From CAWCDJ01 sp963778675 (GTDB lineage: Bacteria > Acidobacteriota > Terriglobia > Bryobacterales > Bryobacteraceae), in assembly GCA_963778675.1 (NCBI GenBank), contig CAVZVI010000011.1, forward strand, positions 1,240,001-1,304,000: DNA of 64,000 nt, in the 5' to 3' direction. Positions 29,114 to 38,933 of the stretch are shown piece after piece; position 1 is the first letter of the stretch; each line of letters opens with the position of its first letter. The notes beneath the pieces were generated by a model. The model saw only the letters and a list, made by a program, of their open reading frames with translations, was not told where the DNA came from and did no database searches. Made by a program: the position numbers and the translations under genes.

Positions 29114-30126
29114 GCCGCCGGAGACCCCAAGTAGAGGTCGCGCCCCTTCACCAGCGCCGCGATCTTCCGGTCCGCAACCGACCGCTTCAGCATCCAGAAG
29201 CCGCAATCCGGGTGGATCCATCCGACGCGTCCCGGCCCCAGAATCCGCTCCGCGCGTTCCAAGCGGCTCGCGATCTCCGCGGCAGTCTCGACATGGTTGT
29301 CCTTGATGTCGATCACTCCGATGCCCAGTTGGATATCGCTGCGGACTTCCTTCAGGCAGTGCAACTCGTCTGCCGGCCGGCGCGCCATTTCCAGCACCAC
29401 GTGATCGGCGTGCAGACTGTTCAGGAAACCGATGAGCGCGCTCCAGGCGCCCTGCTGGATGGTCTGGCCGCCATAGTTCCCGAAACACAGGTGCACCGCC
29501 CGGCGCCCCTTTACGCGATCCAGGACGACGTTGATGGCAGCCGCGGCGAGCGGTGCGTCGTTTGGGTTGCCGGGGAGATTGGCTTCGTCCACCTGGACGC
29601 ACGCGCAGTCCAGATCGGCCGCCTGCGCCGCGAGCACGTTCGCAATCGCCATCGTCAGTTCGGCGAAGTCATGGTAGTGCCGGTCCAGAAGGCTGCGAGA
29701 GAGCATGTAAGGGCTGGTGATGGTGAACTTGAACGGGCCGCCGCTCACCGAAGCGGCCAGCGCACAATCGGCCGGAAGGTTCAGCGACCCCTCATCGACG
29801 GGCCCTTCGACGACACCCGCCGGCTTCCTGCGGAAGCCCATATGAGCCACCTGGGCGAAGGCTTCCCAGTCACGGCGCCCGACTTGGCTGCGGATCCCCG
29901 AGAGGGGCCGGACGAAGTATTCGATCATGCCGTTGGTGTCCGGATGAGAGGGATCGAAGCGATAAAGTTCGCCCTCCGTGGGAAGGTCGATGCCGGCCTG
30001 CCGCTGAATGTCCAGGACGACCCTCGTGGCATCCAACCGGGCCTGCTCGCTCCCCGCACCCGCCAGCCAGTCCGGCACCGGATAGGATCCTACGGTAGTC
30101 GTCAGAATCGAGGAAGGTCGGCCCAT
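29110..30126 (-). CDS. MetE C-terminal domain-like methyltransferase family protein
   Basis: 338 residues from ATG 30126. A TIM barrel of the UROD/MetE-like superfamily: TTTVGSYPVPDWL at the start, IDLPTEGELYRFDP, VDEANLPGN, the zinc-site motif VHLCFGNYGG, and IHPDCGFWMLKR near the end. This corresponds to the catalytic half of cobalamin-independent methionine synthase. Without the N-terminal half these proteins have varied or unknown methyl donors and acceptors. It is translationally coupled to the propeller lyase downstream, so a link with sugar metabolism rather than methionine synthesis is possible. Confidence 0.75.
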   Translation of the reverse strand: MGRPSSILTTTVGSYPVPDWLAGAGSEQARLDATRVVLDIQRQAGIDLPTEGELYRFDPSHPDTNGMIEYFVRPLSGIRSQVGRRDWEAFAQVAHMGFRRKPAGVVEGPVDEGSLNLPADCALAASVSGGPFKFTITSPYMLSRSLLDRHYHDFAELTMAIANVLAAQAADLDCACVQVDEANLPGNPNDAPLAAAAINVVLDRVKGRRAVHLCFGNYGGQTIQQGAWSALIGFLNSLHADHVVLEMARRPADELHCLKEVRSDIQLGIGVIDIKDNHVETAAEIASRLERAERILGPGRVGWIHPDCGFWMLKRSVADRKIAALVKGRDLYLGSPAA

Positions 30127-30180
30127 GATTCCCGACTCTATCATCAGGAAGCCGGGAGTGAAAGGCGTAGTTTGGCGTCC

Positions 30181-31047
30181 CTACTCCCTCTTCCGCGGGA
30201 ACGGGAAACGCGAACGGACGGCGAGAACCTGGTCGTGTTCCCCACTCTGGGAGGCGCTATAGAATCCAACCGTCGCATTCAGGCGTATGAAGAATGCGTC
30301 ACCCTCCCGGGCAGGGTGACGCCCTTCATTGCCGTCTTCTCCTCCGCCCGCCACCATGTCACCGTGCCCGCGGAGAATGTAATAGATCTCCTCTTCCATC
30401 TCGTGGTGGTGGGGGATGTTCGTGCCGCCGGGCGCAAAATCCATGATGAACAGGCTTACCATCTGGCTGGCGGCGGCCAACCGGTCGCGCTTGCTCTCGG
30501 TGGTGCCCATCAACAGCTTGAACAGCGCGGTCGGCCCGTGCCCGGACACGCGCACCAGGGGGACATCATCGGCGTTGGCGAGCATGAGTTTGGGTGAGGG
30601 TGGGACCTGGGTTCCAGGGGGAATCTTGAATCCCATGACCAGCAACCGGACGGGTTGATTCGATTCGTTGGCTATGCCGTGCCGGACGCCGACCGGCAGG
30701 TACATGTAGTCGTTCTTCTTTACCGGCACCCTCTGATCGTCATAGAGCAGGATGCCGTTGCCGTCGAGGATGTAGTAAATCTGTTCCTCGGCTGGGTAAC
30801 TTACGGTGGCGCTCCTACCGTCCGGCGCCACGGTAAGCTCGCCATAGCGGGCGACCCCCTTGAGTTGCCTGGCTTGGGAATCGCCCACGCCGAAAGCCGG
30901 CCGGTACGAAGCGCCGCGGGAGTTGGCCGTGAGTTCGTCCGCCACCGGCTGAACGTCCGGCAGGTAACGTCTCATAAAGGTGGGGTCGGCCGCCAGCGCG
31001 GCCGATATGGCAGCCAGCCCAACCGCGATCAATTTCACGAAGCGCAC
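30181..31047 (-). CDS. Secreted bicupin protein
   Basis: 288 residues. A signal peptide (VKLIAVGLAAISAALA) is followed by two cupin barrels: EEQIYYILDGNGILLYDD with a VRHG motif in the first, and PHHHEMEEEIYYILRGHG in the second, whose HHH...E set is a metal site. Cupins of this kind bind metal and may isomerise or cleave a small sugar acid (KdgF-like), or simply bind it. Only the second barrel keeps a full ligand set. It sits 16 bases upstream of the enolase-superfamily stop in gene order, on the same strand. Confidence 0.78.
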   Translation of the reverse strand: MRFVKLIAVGLAAISAALAADPTFMRRYLPDVQPVADELTANSRGASYRPAFGVGDSQARQLKGVARYGELTVAPDGRSATVSYPAEEQIYYILDGNGILLYDDQRVPVKKNDYMYLPVGVRHGIANESNQPVRLLVMGFKIPPGTQVPPSPKLMLANADDVPLVRVSGHGPTALFKLLMGTTESKRDRLAAASQMVSLFIMDFAPGGTNIPHHHEMEEEIYYILRGHGDMVAGGGEDGNEGRHPAREGDAFFIRLNATVGFYSASQSGEHDQVLAVRSRFPFPRKRE

Positions 31048-31063
31048 GAGACCTCCTCGGAGA

Positions 31064-32461
31064 CTATTCGTAGGTTACGCAATTACACCACTTGCCGGTC
31101 TCATCGTAATGCGGCCAGGGACCGCCGGTGTGGAAGCCGGAGACGATCAACTCGTCGAACATCGGGGTAGGCTCGAAATAGCCGGGCCGGCGCAGGTGTT
31201 CCTTCACTACTGCATCGTTGAGTTCCAATCCGAGTCCGGGTTTCTCTGGAACGGTCACATAGCCCTTATCGATAATCGGCTTGGGAACGCCGGTCACCAG
31301 GTCCTGCCACCAGGGCATATCGAGCGCGTGATTTTCCATGGCCAGGAACTGGTTGCCGAACGTGGCGGCGCAGTGGTAGCCGGAGAAGGCGCCGATGGGC
31401 GAACCGGCCTGGTGCATGGCCACACGCACGCCGTGCAACTCGGCAGCGTCGGCAATTTTCTTGGTTTCCAGCAGCCCTCCGGAAGTTTCGATATCGGGAT
31501 GGACGGCGTCCACGGCGCGGTTCTCGATCAGTTCCTGGAAACCGCCCTGGAGTCCGAAGATATCCTCGCCGGTGAGGACGGGCGTGACGGTGGCGTCGGA
31601 GATGGTCTTGTACTCCTGCCAGTTCAGGTACGGATACTGGTCCCCTTCCCGAATCTGGAGCAGATCTTCGGCCCAGGAAAGCTGGTAGGGCTCGAAAGCC
31701 TTGGCGTAGCGGATGGAGTCGTTCACGGTGAGGGGCCCGAAATGATCGGCGGCCAGCGGCGCGCCTTGGCCGATCACGTCACGGATGGCGGCGATGTATT
31801 CGCACAGATACCCCAGGCCTTTCTCGGTGCAGACGCCGCGCTCGTTCAGCGCGCCGGGGCGGTCGCGCACGAGGCTGGATTGCAGGTCCATCTTGAAGAA
31901 GGTCAGCCCCATATCCTTGCGCTTGCGCATGCGCTCGGCGTAGACCTTGGGATCGGGATGGCTGGTGGTGTCGGCGTAAATGCGGATGCGATCGCGAAAC
32001 TTATTGCCGACCAGCCGGTAAGCGGGAACGCCATAGACTTTGCCGGCGATATCATGGAGGGCCATGTCGACGGCGCTATAGCCGCCGCCCATGCGGCCAT
32101 GGTTCGAGAACTGGCGGATGATTCTCAGATTTCTGTCGATGTTCAGAGGATTTTGGCCCACCAGGTGGGCTTTGAGGATGAGTGCGATCCCTTCGACCCC
32201 GGCATCACGCACTTCGCCTAACCCATAGACGTCCTGATTGGTATAGATCTTGATGATCGGATAGTCGTAATTCGCCGCCACGCGGCATGCGCGCATGTCG
32301 GTGATCTTGAGGGTGCTGGGCGCAGAGTTGCGATTCACTTTCTCCTGGGCGCTGACCGATCCCTCGGTTGCCTTGAACAAGGGACCGAACATGGCCGCAG
32401 CCGCGGCGCTTCGAAACATCGACCGGCGTGTCAGTCTTACCTTCCGTAACTTGCTGATCAT
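31064..32461 (-). CDS. TAT-exported enolase-superfamily sugar-acid dehydratase
   Basis: 465 residues from ATG 32461, with GAGGAAG upstream. The N-terminus RLTRRSMFRSAAAAAMFGPL is a twin-arginine signal. The mandelate racemase/muconate lactonizing fold follows: GLTFFKMDLQ gives the base motif, LAADHFGPL, LSWAEDLL and LTGEDIFG the three acidic metal ligands, and VAMHQAGSPIGAF the general acid/base His. Members dehydrate sugar acids such as galactonate, mannonate or rhamnonate. The precise substrate cannot be assigned from motifs. Export of such an enzyme is unusual. Confidence 0.85.
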   Translation of the reverse strand: MISKLRKVRLTRRSMFRSAAAAAMFGPLFKATEGSVSAQEKVNRNSAPSTLKITDMRACRVAANYDYPIIKIYTNQDVYGLGEVRDAGVEGIALILKAHLVGQNPLNIDRNLRIIRQFSNHGRMGGGYSAVDMALHDIAGKVYGVPAYRLVGNKFRDRIRIYADTTSHPDPKVYAERMRKRKDMGLTFFKMDLQSSLVRDRPGALNERGVCTEKGLGYLCEYIAAIRDVIGQGAPLAADHFGPLTVNDSIRYAKAFEPYQLSWAEDLLQIREGDQYPYLNWQEYKTISDATVTPVLTGEDIFGLQGGFQELIENRAVDAVHPDIETSGGLLETKKIADAAELHGVRVAMHQAGSPIGAFSGYHCAATFGNQFLAMENHALDMPWWQDLVTGVPKPIIDKGYVTVPEKPGLGLELNDAVVKEHLRRPGYFEPTPMFDELIVSGFHTGGPWPHYDETGKWCNCVTYE

Positions 32462-32505
32462 AGCTTCCTCACTTCCTGAGATCTTACTTCCACTGCGGCA
32501 CTGCA

Positions 32506-33729
32506 TCATCCCCGGGGCGACTTTGGCCTGTCGTAGGCAGGGGGCGTTCGGGGATTCGCGACTCCTGCTTTCCGGTAGTCGAAGACTACGTCGTCAATAC
32601 GCGCGCCAACCACCTCGATGCGTTTCAGATCGCGAGTTCCCACCCCAAGTTCCTCCGCCAGGCGCAGGGTGCTGTCGCAGAACTCAAACGGCGCTGTGCC
32701 GCGATCCGCCATAGGATCGAATCCCATGACCGCCGCGCCCACGGCATCGACGCAGACAACATTCGTTCCGGCCACCAGTACACCAGGTTTCACGTGCCTC
32801 GTGTTCGACCCGATGCCTTCGCCACCGGTCTGCGACTCGACGCCGTCGATGATGGCGAGATGCACGGGCCGGGCCGCCACCAGGTCGGCCACGCACCGGG
32901 GCACGCGATAGCCGCCTTGTCGCGGGCTCTTTGGGTCGACTTCCGACGGAGAACTCTTGGAAGGCTGGCGCGAACCCACATGGATTGGATACCGTCCGCC
33001 AAGCGGCACCGGGCCGGGCTCGTCTTCGGGCGCGCCGTCGCCGTAGATGGTACACGGAGTGATCCCGAAACAGTTCTTCATCGACAGCGTAATGCCGGCC
33101 GTCAGGTGCTCCTTCATCTTCCCGATCGAGACGAAGACATCGCAATCGGCGTAGGAGTGGTTGAGGTCGAACGCGGGGAACAGATGGCCTCCGTGGGGCA
33201 CGGGGAACCGGATGTAATGCTTGCCGAAGCCAAGGAAGTTGGTGTTCTCGAACTCCACGCCGGCAGCGGCGCTGGTAAACATTCCCGGATCCCATCCGGC
33301 GGCCGTCATAAACTCCTCGACCGGCTCGGCCGACTTCCAGGGACTTTCGAGCAGCCGGATCCGCCGGGCTCCCGCCCGGCCCATCAGGTGGATGGTTCCC
33401 GCGATCACGGCGGGGTGCGTCCAGGTCGTGCGGCCGATCGGAAGGTAACCCAGGCGCGAGTCGGGGTTGCCCGTCAGGTTGATCTTCACCGCGACAGTCT
33501 TTCCTTTGACCAGCCGTTCGAGTCCCCCCAGGCTGCGGAACATTCTGTCGAGTGACGGCAGTAACTCCCGGCCGTAAGATGGGCAACGGGCGAGCGCCAC
33601 ACGGGCAGCCGGTGCTTCGAACGCCCGGACGACGGGCGGCATCATGCCCGCCCCGAAAGCCGCCAATGCGCCATTGCCCAAAAGGCTGCGCCGGGTCATG
33701 CCGCAGCCGGTCATCCGCTTGTTTGTCAT
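32506..33729 (-). CDS. TAT-exported DUF362 domain protein
   Basis: 407 residues from ATG 33729. TRRSLLGNGALAAFGAGMMP is a twin-arginine signal. The body matches the DUF362 group: VAVKINLTGNP, SPWKSAEPVEEF, VSIGKMKEHLTAG and NCFGITP, then DGVESQTGGEGIG. The family function is unsettled, with proposals around iron-sulfur or redox proteins; no CxxC ferredoxin motif is seen here. Second in a run of minus-strand genes after the unknown 427-aa protein, with a 20-base gap. Confidence 0.82.
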   Translation of the reverse strand: MTNKRMTGCGMTRRSLLGNGALAAFGAGMMPPVVRAFEAPAARVALARCPSYGRELLPSLDRMFRSLGGLERLVKGKTVAVKINLTGNPDSRLGYLPIGRTTWTHPAVIAGTIHLMGRAGARRIRLLESPWKSAEPVEEFMTAAGWDPGMFTSAAAGVEFENTNFLGFGKHYIRFPVPHGGHLFPAFDLNHSYADCDVFVSIGKMKEHLTAGITLSMKNCFGITPCTIYGDGAPEDEPGPVPLGGRYPIHVGSRQPSKSSPSEVDPKSPRQGGYRVPRCVADLVAARPVHLAIIDGVESQTGGEGIGSNTRHVKPGVLVAGTNVVCVDAVGAAVMGFDPMADRGTAPFEFCDSTLRLAEELGVGTRDLKRIEVVGARIDDVVFDYRKAGVANPRTPPAYDRPKSPRG

Positions 33730-33749
33730 GGTGCTTACTCCCAGGCAAC

Positions 33750-35033
33750 TCACGACCGGAACTCCAGGGCCGCGTAGTAAGAGAATGCGGGCAGATGGAG
33801 TTCCATGCGGCCCTCCACCTTCACAGGCGCCAGCGTGGCGGGACTGCCGGCTCCGATGACATACATGGCGATCGAACGCCAGGGCCGCGCCAGCGCCAGA
33901 CTTACCGACGCGTTGGGACGGCTTGTGAAGCTCACCAACTGGAGCAACTCCCGACTGCCGTCCACAGCGACGGAATAGTGTTCCCATAACGAACCGGCAT
34001 TAAACAGCCGGACCGGATCGTTGCGCCTTTTCACCAGGCTGTGCACGTCCGCAGCCAGAAAGTAAGGATCGTCCCAGTCCCGGGTCGCGATGGCCAGCGA
34101 GCCCTTCCCGAACGAGCGGAGATCGTATCCGCGAACTGGACACGCGACGGGAGTTCCCCCCGGGAACAGGGACGCCAGGACGCGGGGCACGATGACCAGG
34201 CCGCCGGCCCGCGCAAACGAGTCGAGCTGCGCCTTTAGTCCGGCGGAAGGCGGATCGCTATCCACATACAATATTCCGCGAAGTCCTTCCAACTTCTGAC
34301 CAGCCGGAATTGACCGGTCCAGAACACGATAGAGAAGGTTCCGGCGGGCTGCCAGGTTGAGCACTTCCTGCGCGAGAAACTCGTCCTTCCCGGCAAAGGT
34401 CGAAAGGATGCCGGTCGATCCCCAGGGCGCCCAAGCGGACCAATCGCGGTGCTTCTCGAAGAACGTGAGCGCCGCCAGGATACTGCGCCACGTCGTCATG
34501 GCATCGGCGTTTCCGGCAGGCAGCCCTTTGCTGAGTCCGTCATCGAGGCTGATCATCCACCGTGCCCCGGTTGCCGAAGAGTCGGCGATCGCGATGGAGT
34601 ACGCATCCGCGCCGGGAACCGGATCGCCTTTGGCCGTCTCGAAGCCGAGCCATACCGGCTTGCGCGGCGCGCGGACCGCCGCCAACCTCGCAACCCAGGC
34701 GTTGGAATCAATCCAGGGAGCGCCGGTGGGACCCGCTTCCACGTCGTTCAACCTTCCTTTCGAGGACAATTTGATTCGCGGCCACGGAAGCCCGACGATC
34801 ACAGTTTGCGGTTTCGGTGAATTCCACTGGACTTCGGAAAGCGGCGCCGGAGACAACGCACTCCATTCCAGTACCGTCAAGCCCGCACCGCGTGCCTGGG
34901 CGGCGATCGAGTTCGCACTGCTCACGCTATCGAACAGGAGACAGTTGATTGGGCTGCCCTCCAACAATCTCAAGGACGCCGGGCTGGTCCAAGTAGCCGG
35001 CCAGCGAAATGGCACGAGATTATCGGATGTCAA
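33750..35033 (-). CDS. Protein of unknown function, 427 aa
   Basis: I do not recognise this protein. It has no signal peptide or membrane helix. Features include WPATWTSPASLRLLEGSPIN near the start, a VDSDPPSAGLKAQLDSFARA segment in a GATase-like alpha/beta pattern (a line reading 'long open strand, then LDSFARAGGLVIVPRV'), and a beta-rich C-terminus (MELHLPAFSYYAALEF) like the ends of glycoside-hydrolase accessory domains. It may be a degenerate or accessory glycoside-hydrolase-like protein. It lies between the second TonB receptor and the DUF362 gene on the same strand. Confidence 0.6.
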   Translation of the reverse strand: MTSDNLVPFRWPATWTSPASLRLLEGSPINCLLFDSVSSANSIAAQARGAGLTVLEWSALSPAPLSEVQWNSPKPQTVIVGLPWPRIKLSSKGRLNDVEAGPTGAPWIDSNAWVARLAAVRAPRKPVWLGFETAKGDPVPGADAYSIAIADSSATGARWMISLDDGLSKGLPAGNADAMTTWRSILAALTFFEKHRDWSAWAPWGSTGILSTFAGKDEFLAQEVLNLAARRNLLYRVLDRSIPAGQKLEGLRGILYVDSDPPSAGLKAQLDSFARAGGLVIVPRVLASLFPGGTPVACPVRGYDLRSFGKGSLAIATRDWDDPYFLAADVHSLVKRRNDPVRLFNAGSLWEHYSVAVDGSRELLQLVSFTSRPNASVSLALARPWRSIAMYVIGAGSPATLAPVKVEGRMELHLPAFSYYAALEFRS

Positions 35034-35110
35034 TTGCTTCCTCCCGAGCTTGTCCCGTCGCGTTCAGTGTCCACTGCTTCTTGAAAGATGGGGCCATGCT
35101 GCGTCAAGTA

Positions 35111-35145
35111 GCAGGGCAGACCCCGCAAGAGATGGCCTGCCCTGC
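35111..35145 (-). terminator. Stem-loop after the second TonB receptor
   Basis: GCAGGGCAG (35111-35119) pairs with CTGCCCTGC (35137-35145), 9 perfect pairs with a 17-base loop, starting 8 bases after the receptor stop on the minus strand. The sequence after it is not T-rich, so it may attenuate or stabilise the message rather than terminate fully. Confidence 0.4.
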
Positions 35146-35152
35146 CGAAATG

Positions 35153-38100
35153 CTAGAACGTCATCTTGAGCCCGAGTTGCAGACGCCGCCCGTAATCCTG
35201 GGAATAGATATCCGTGGATTTTCCGAATTGGCTGCTGCCCACGCTCATGTTGGGATTGTTCCAGTTCATGTTGTTTATGGCGTTGAAGGCGTCCATGTGC
35301 AACTGGAAGCGGATGCGCTCGGTAACGGTGAAGTCCTTGTTCAACGTTCCGTCCAGGTTGAAGTACCCCGGGCCCCGGATGCCTGAGTAATACCAGGGGT
35401 TCGTACGCCGCGTGTAGGCCGGCAGGATCGCGAATGCCGAAGCGTTGAACCAGGCGGCCGGTCCGGGATTGGAGACCGCTGGATTGCCGTTCACGAGCAT
35501 GCCCCCGAAATTCAGCAGAGTGCCGCTGTGCCAGGTAGCTACCCCGGCCAGGTTCCAGCCGCCCACCAGGGCGTCCAACAACCGGGGCGCTCCGGAAAGA
35601 AACTTCTGGCCTTTGCCGATCGGGATCATCCAGGTGCCCGAAGCCACCAGCCGGTGTCGCGGCGTGCCGGAGTCCTCCGACGTCCAATTCTTCAGATAAT
35701 TGTCGACGTTATCGTAGAAGGTTCTGTTTGTCTGGACGTGATAGTTATACGCGACTAGTAACGTGTAACCGTTACTGAATGACTTCGTTGCTTTCATCTG
35801 CAAGGAGTGGTACGTCATGTCGCCGCCGGAAATCCCGTCAATCACAGTGATACTGCCATACTGTGGGTACATCTTCGCCAACGAGGTCACTCCGACCGTG
35901 GACTGGTTCCAAAGCGCACCCGGATACGGATCGGGAATGGCGAGCTGGTAGAAGGGGTTGGCGACGCTCGCGTTAGTCGCCGCTCCGTATTGGAGCGCAA
36001 TCCGGGGATCCACCTGATTGATATTGTAATTGACGTTGTTGATCTGACTTGACCGGTTCAAAAAATACGTGACATCGGCGATAATGCCCATCGGCAATTG
36101 CCTTTGAAACGAGATATTCACGCGGTTGCTGAAGGAGTGCGGCCGGTTCGGAGCGAAGTAGGTCACATTCGATCCAAGACCGGTGTAGATACCGTACGTC
36201 TTCCCAATACTGGGCTGTACCGGATAGGAAGAGTTGAACGGGTCCGCCAATTTCATCTGGGGCACGCCGAGAACCATGGGAGGGGCATCCGTGTAGTTGG
36301 AGAAACCCTGGGTAGGCGTACTGAACTGATCGGTGGCGTTCTCATCCATGCTCCAAGGGTTCACATACCGGCCATATCCGACGCGTATCGACATCGTATC
36401 GCCCAACCGGTAAGCTGCACCGATGCGGGGCGACCAGGTGCCGCTGTCTGCGTTCCAGGCTCCCCGATTACTTCCCGTCGCGAACTGAAAGGCACCGCCC
36501 AGGTTCCAGGTGCCTGTATAGAACTGTTGGACGGCGGCGGGCTCTTTCACCCCCGCAAGTTCCGGGATGGCGGCCGATAGATCCATGGGCGCCGTGAGCC
36601 GGTTCTGCGCCTCGGTGAAAGGCTCTTCGTACTCCCACCGCAAGCCGAGGTTCAAGGTGAGGTTCTTCGAGATTTTCCAGTCGTCGTTCACGAATACTCC
36701 AAAGAACCGGCTGGAGAAGTTCGGGGTGACTAACGACGGCATCGACGTTCCGTTGGTGTCCCACCCGCTTGCAGAGGCGCCGCTTACTGGCGCGACGGCT
36801 CCGAGCAGGAAGGTGGCATAGGGATTGCCGGAGACTGCGAAGTTCGGATTGACATAAGTGGAATTCGTGGGGTCTCCGCTGAATCCGAAGCCCGGGTTGG
36901 CCAGTTGCAACAGACTCGGCGCGTGCGTGCCGAGGGTCTCGAAGCCGGCCTTCAGGTAGTGTGAGCCCTCTTGCCGTGCGATCTTTATGTTCAAGCCATT
37001 GCCGCTCGGCACTTGATTCCAGTATCCGCCTTGTGCGCCCATACTGACCCAGCGCCCGCCATCGCCGCTGATGGTCATGCGCGCCTGCAGCACGGGGATG
37101 GTCGGGTCCGCGTACAGCGCCTTATAGAAGTTACTGTTCGGATACAGGCCGGCAAACGTCCACGCCTGGGACTGAGCGCCGAACGCCGACGCATCGGTGA
37201 AGTCGTGATAATCGGCGCTTCCGCTGATGACCGTTCTGGCGTCGAGGGTGTAGGTGATGCTGCCGGAATAGGTATTACCGTCCCGATTACTGCCCCGGTC
37301 ATTGTTGAACAACGGCGAGTCGGTCGGATTCGTGGCCGTCACCGGTGTCCGGAAAATCTGCGCGCGAAAACTCAGACTGAGCTTGTTGCTCACGTGAAAG
37401 TCGAGCCGCTCGGCGAAATTCTTGTAGGGATAGTTGACCGGCAAAGGGATGACGTAGTTGTTGAGGTGATCGTAACCGGTGCCAGGACGATTCGGTTGCC
37501 AGAGCGCCCCCATGAACTTCGTCGCCATCGGATCTTGCCGGGAACCGGGGATGATGTTGCCGGGAAACGGAGTGCGCGTGACGGTTTTCCCGTCCGCCGA
37601 AGTCTGGGTAGTCAGCGGATCGTAGATCAGGTTCATCGCGCCGGCGGCGTTAATCGAACCGGAAAAATCGCCGGTACGTTCGGCGGAGGTCGGAAGCGTG
37701 GCGGTGTATGGAGAGGCAGCCTGCGTCCACTTCCACCCTTCGTAGGAGACGAAGTTGAACAGGCGATTTTTCAGAATGGGGTGGCCGAGAGTTCCCCCAT
37801 ACATCTGTTGCCGGTCCAGGTTGAGGGTACGGAATACGCGGTCCGATACCGCGGACGCCCATGGATACCGCCCATAGTAGTACGCGTCTCCGTGCCATTG
37901 GTTTGTCCCACCTTTGGTCACGATCGAAATCGCCGAGCCGGACCCGTGCCCGAATTCCGCGTCGACGGTGTTTTGCGAAATGACGACCTCCTGCACCATG
38001 TCGGGAGTCGGAACATACCCGGTCTTTACGCTGATCCCCACGCGGCTTCCGTCCACCTGAAGATCGTTCGAGAAGTTGGCGCCGCCGCCGATGCTCATCC

Positions 38101-38707
38101 GGCCCGGGCCCCAGCTATTGAATGGGTTGTACTCGGTCTGCGTGTCGTCCTTGAGGACGGACGGATCCAACGTGGCCAGGACGAACGGGCTGCGGTAAAG
38201 CTGTGGTATTCCTTCCGCGATTTTCGCGTCCACGGAGGTATCCAGTTTGCTCGTGGTCAACTGGACTTGACTGGCCTCCGCGGAAACCGTAACGGTTTCG
38301 CGGACGTCGCCGGTCTTGAGCGTGGCATCCACCGTAACGTCAGCGCGCGCGGCGACCGGCACGTTCTCCTGAAGGAACTTCGAAAATCCGGCACTTTCGA
38401 CCGTGATGCTGTATGAGCCGGGCTCCACGAGGTCAAAGATATAATGTCCCGACTCATTGGCAGTCCGGACGGTGGAGATACCGGTATTGATGTTCCGAAG
38501 CGTTACATTCGCACCCGGGATTACGGCGTCCGAAGTGTCTTTTACGGTGCCCTGCACCCTGCCGCGATAGTCTTGGGCAGTCGAGACCACGGCAACAAGT
38601 GTCAGCAGGAACAGCGTGGTAATTACGGTAACGGTTGCAGCACCAAGGCAGCCCCCAACCTTATCAAGCACACCTTTACTGAGGTGTGCAGATCTGATCT
38701 GTCCCAT
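35153..38707 (-). CDS. TonB-dependent receptor, Oar-like, second copy
   Basis: 1184 residues from ATG 38707, chosen because AGGAG lies about 9 bases upstream and a signal anchor follows (TVTVITTLFLLTLVAVVSTAQ). Carboxypeptidase-regulatory-like domain at ~55-140 (GTVKDTSDAVIPGANVTLRN), plug with FSNDLQVDGSRVG and VVISQNTVDAEFGHGSGS, then a large barrel ending LQLGLKMTF. Different enough from the receptor at 18.4-21.8 kb to suggest another ligand; the neighbours point to a uronate-containing glycan. The GntR regulator lies 226 bases upstream on the same strand. Confidence 0.9.
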   Translation of the reverse strand: MGQIRSAHLSKGVLDKVGGCLGAATVTVITTLFLLTLVAVVSTAQDYRGRVQGTVKDTSDAVIPGANVTLRNINTGISTVRTANESGHYIFDLVEPGSYSITVESAGFSKFLQENVPVAARADVTVDATLKTGDVRETVTVSAEASQVQLTTSKLDTSVDAKIAEGIPQLYRSPFVLATLDPSVLKDDTQTEYNPFNSWGPGRMSIGGGANFSNDLQVDGSRVGISVKTGYVPTPDMVQEVVISQNTVDAEFGHGSGSAISIVTKGGTNQWHGDAYYYGRYPWASAVSDRVFRTLNLDRQQMYGGTLGHPILKNRLFNFVSYEGWKWTQAASPYTATLPTSAERTGDFSGSINAAGAMNLIYDPLTTQTSADGKTVTRTPFPGNIIPGSRQDPMATKFMGALWQPNRPGTGYDHLNNYVIPLPVNYPYKNFAERLDFHVSNKLSLSFRAQIFRTPVTATNPTDSPLFNNDRGSNRDGNTYSGSITYTLDARTVISGSADYHDFTDASAFGAQSQAWTFAGLYPNSNFYKALYADPTIPVLQARMTISGDGGRWVSMGAQGGYWNQVPSGNGLNIKIARQEGSHYLKAGFETLGTHAPSLLQLANPGFGFSGDPTNSTYVNPNFAVSGNPYATFLLGAVAPVSGASASGWDTNGTSMPSLVTPNFSSRFFGVFVNDDWKISKNLTLNLGLRWEYEEPFTEAQNRLTAPMDLSAAIPELAGVKEPAAVQQFYTGTWNLGGAFQFATGSNRGAWNADSGTWSPRIGAAYRLGDTMSIRVGYGRYVNPWSMDENATDQFSTPTQGFSNYTDAPPMVLGVPQMKLADPFNSSYPVQPSIGKTYGIYTGLGSNVTYFAPNRPHSFSNRVNISFQRQLPMGIIADVTYFLNRSSQINNVNYNINQVDPRIALQYGAATNASVANPFYQLAIPDPYPGALWNQSTVGVTSLAKMYPQYGSITVIDGISGGDMTYHSLQMKATKSFSNGYTLLVAYNYHVQTNRTFYDNVDNYLKNWTSEDSGTPRHRLVASGTWMIPIGKGQKFLSGAPRLLDALVGGWNLAGVATWHSGTLLNFGGMLVNGNPAVSNPGPAAWFNASAFAILPAYTRRTNPWYYSGIRGPGYFNLDGTLNKDFTVTERIRFQLHMDAFNAINNMNWNNPNMSVGSSQFGKSTDIYSQDYGRRLQLGLKMTF

Positions 38708-38933
38708 CTGGTCGTCTCCTGGACCTTCGAGTCGATTGCCCTGCAAAGCCGCGTTCGGGAGCGGCTTAGGCGGAGCGCCTACGGTGAACGGCGGACTGAG
38801 CCTCGTTTGCGTCATAGCTTCTAGAGCCTTTCCTCTCATGGTTTGCCACAGCCCGTTCTTGAGCCGCGGCGTCTGGCAGCCATTTCCCCCTGTTCGCAAA
38901 GCCAGGTGTTCGCGGGTCGCCCGCCCACCGGCC

